64,000 nucleotides of DNA from an uncultured Jannaschia sp. (GTDB lineage: Bacteria > Pseudomonadota > Alphaproteobacteria > Rhodobacterales > Rhodobacteraceae). The DNA is taken from assembly GCF_947503795.1 (NCBI RefSeq), contig NZ_CANNEZ010000001.1, positions 549,001 through 613,000 of the forward strand, written 5' to 3'. Position numbers and translations under genes: made by a program. Below the pieces are notes generated by a model that made no database searches, was not told where the DNA came from, and saw only the letters and a program-made list of their open reading frames with translations. Shown one piece after another: positions 63,890 to 64,000 of this stretch (positions are counted from its first letter, which is position 1; each line of letters begins with the position of its first letter).

Positions 63890-64000
63890 TCAGAACCACT
63901 GGCCCGGCTCCATCAACCCGAGATCCATCATCTGCTGCGCCCGCCATTCGAAGCGGACCGATCCGTCCCAGCGAAAGCCCTTGATCGCGGCGCGCGAGCC
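63890..64000 (-). CDS. C-terminal fragment of an unidentified protein
   Basis: The last 36 residues and stop codon of a minus-strand gene that continues past the window edge (IKGFRWDGSVRFEWRAQQMM, then DLGLMEPGQWF). Too short to name. Composition is that of normal coding sequence here. Confidence 0.6.
   Translation of the reverse strand, partial: GSRAAIKGFRWDGSVRFEWRAQQMMDLGLMEPGQWF

Overview
The window is about 64 kb of very GC-rich alphaproteobacterial chromosome. It most resembles the order Rhodobacterales (Roseobacter/Rhodobacter group). The reasons are a Tol-Pal operon with a Pro/Ala-rich TolA, DUF1127 small proteins, a Hint-domain protein, homospermidine synthase, Flp pilins whose core reads AVTVDW, an S4 protein with a GTG start, and a full CtrA-type site TTAA-N7-TTAA. 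No rRNA, tRNA, insertion sequence, prophage or CRISPR array was found. Nearly all sequence is coding, mostly in short co-directional operons with 1-4 base overlaps.

Layout. 1-6.5 kb (minus): ybgC-tolQRAB-pal-cpoB, with two extra genes, one of them an orphan VasI-like protein. 6.6-16.8 kb: prmA, a small phosphatase, two DUF1127 genes, ruvCAB, an acyl-CoA synthetase, an HWE histidine kinase, a DsbA-family oxidoreductase with a Bcr/CflA exporter, and a CPA1 antiporter. 16.8-31 kb: mfd, a membrane protein, hemB, a cold-shock gene, a DUF2726 protein, msrA, an MFS protein, a coupled pair (four-segment membrane protein plus anchored ClpP-like protease), a GNAT protein, homospermidine synthase, a small lipoprotein and a LuxR solo. 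31-37 kb: rpsD, a Hint protein, a lipocalin, and the ligase-associated phosphoesterase PdeM and DExH helicase without their usual ligase and exonuclease.

36.8-50.6 kb (minus) is a tad/flp type IVb pilus locus. It holds two nearly identical flp genes in tandem repeats of about 407 bp, rcpC, rcpA-ompA, tadZABC, two TPR proteins, a prepilin peptidase, an MoxR-like AAA ATPase, a small membrane protein and a long Flp-like protein. Terminators split it into several transcription units. A lytic transglycosylase gene diverges from it.

52-64 kb: an operon in which a LOV-domain histidine kinase sits between the two subunits of a 3-oxoacid CoA-transferase, then a class II HDAC-like amidohydrolase, glyA, NAD kinase, metG with a VOC gene, an RTX-type protein behind the CtrA-type site, a DUF3072 gene, and an hsp20 gene whose leader carries a sigma-32-like promoter and a ROSE-type RNA thermometer candidate.

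The best leads are the LOV kinase inside scoAB, the hsp20 thermometer, the membrane protein/ClpP-like pair, and the unusual Flp family with its accessory genes. Functions come from motifs read by eye; no database search was run.
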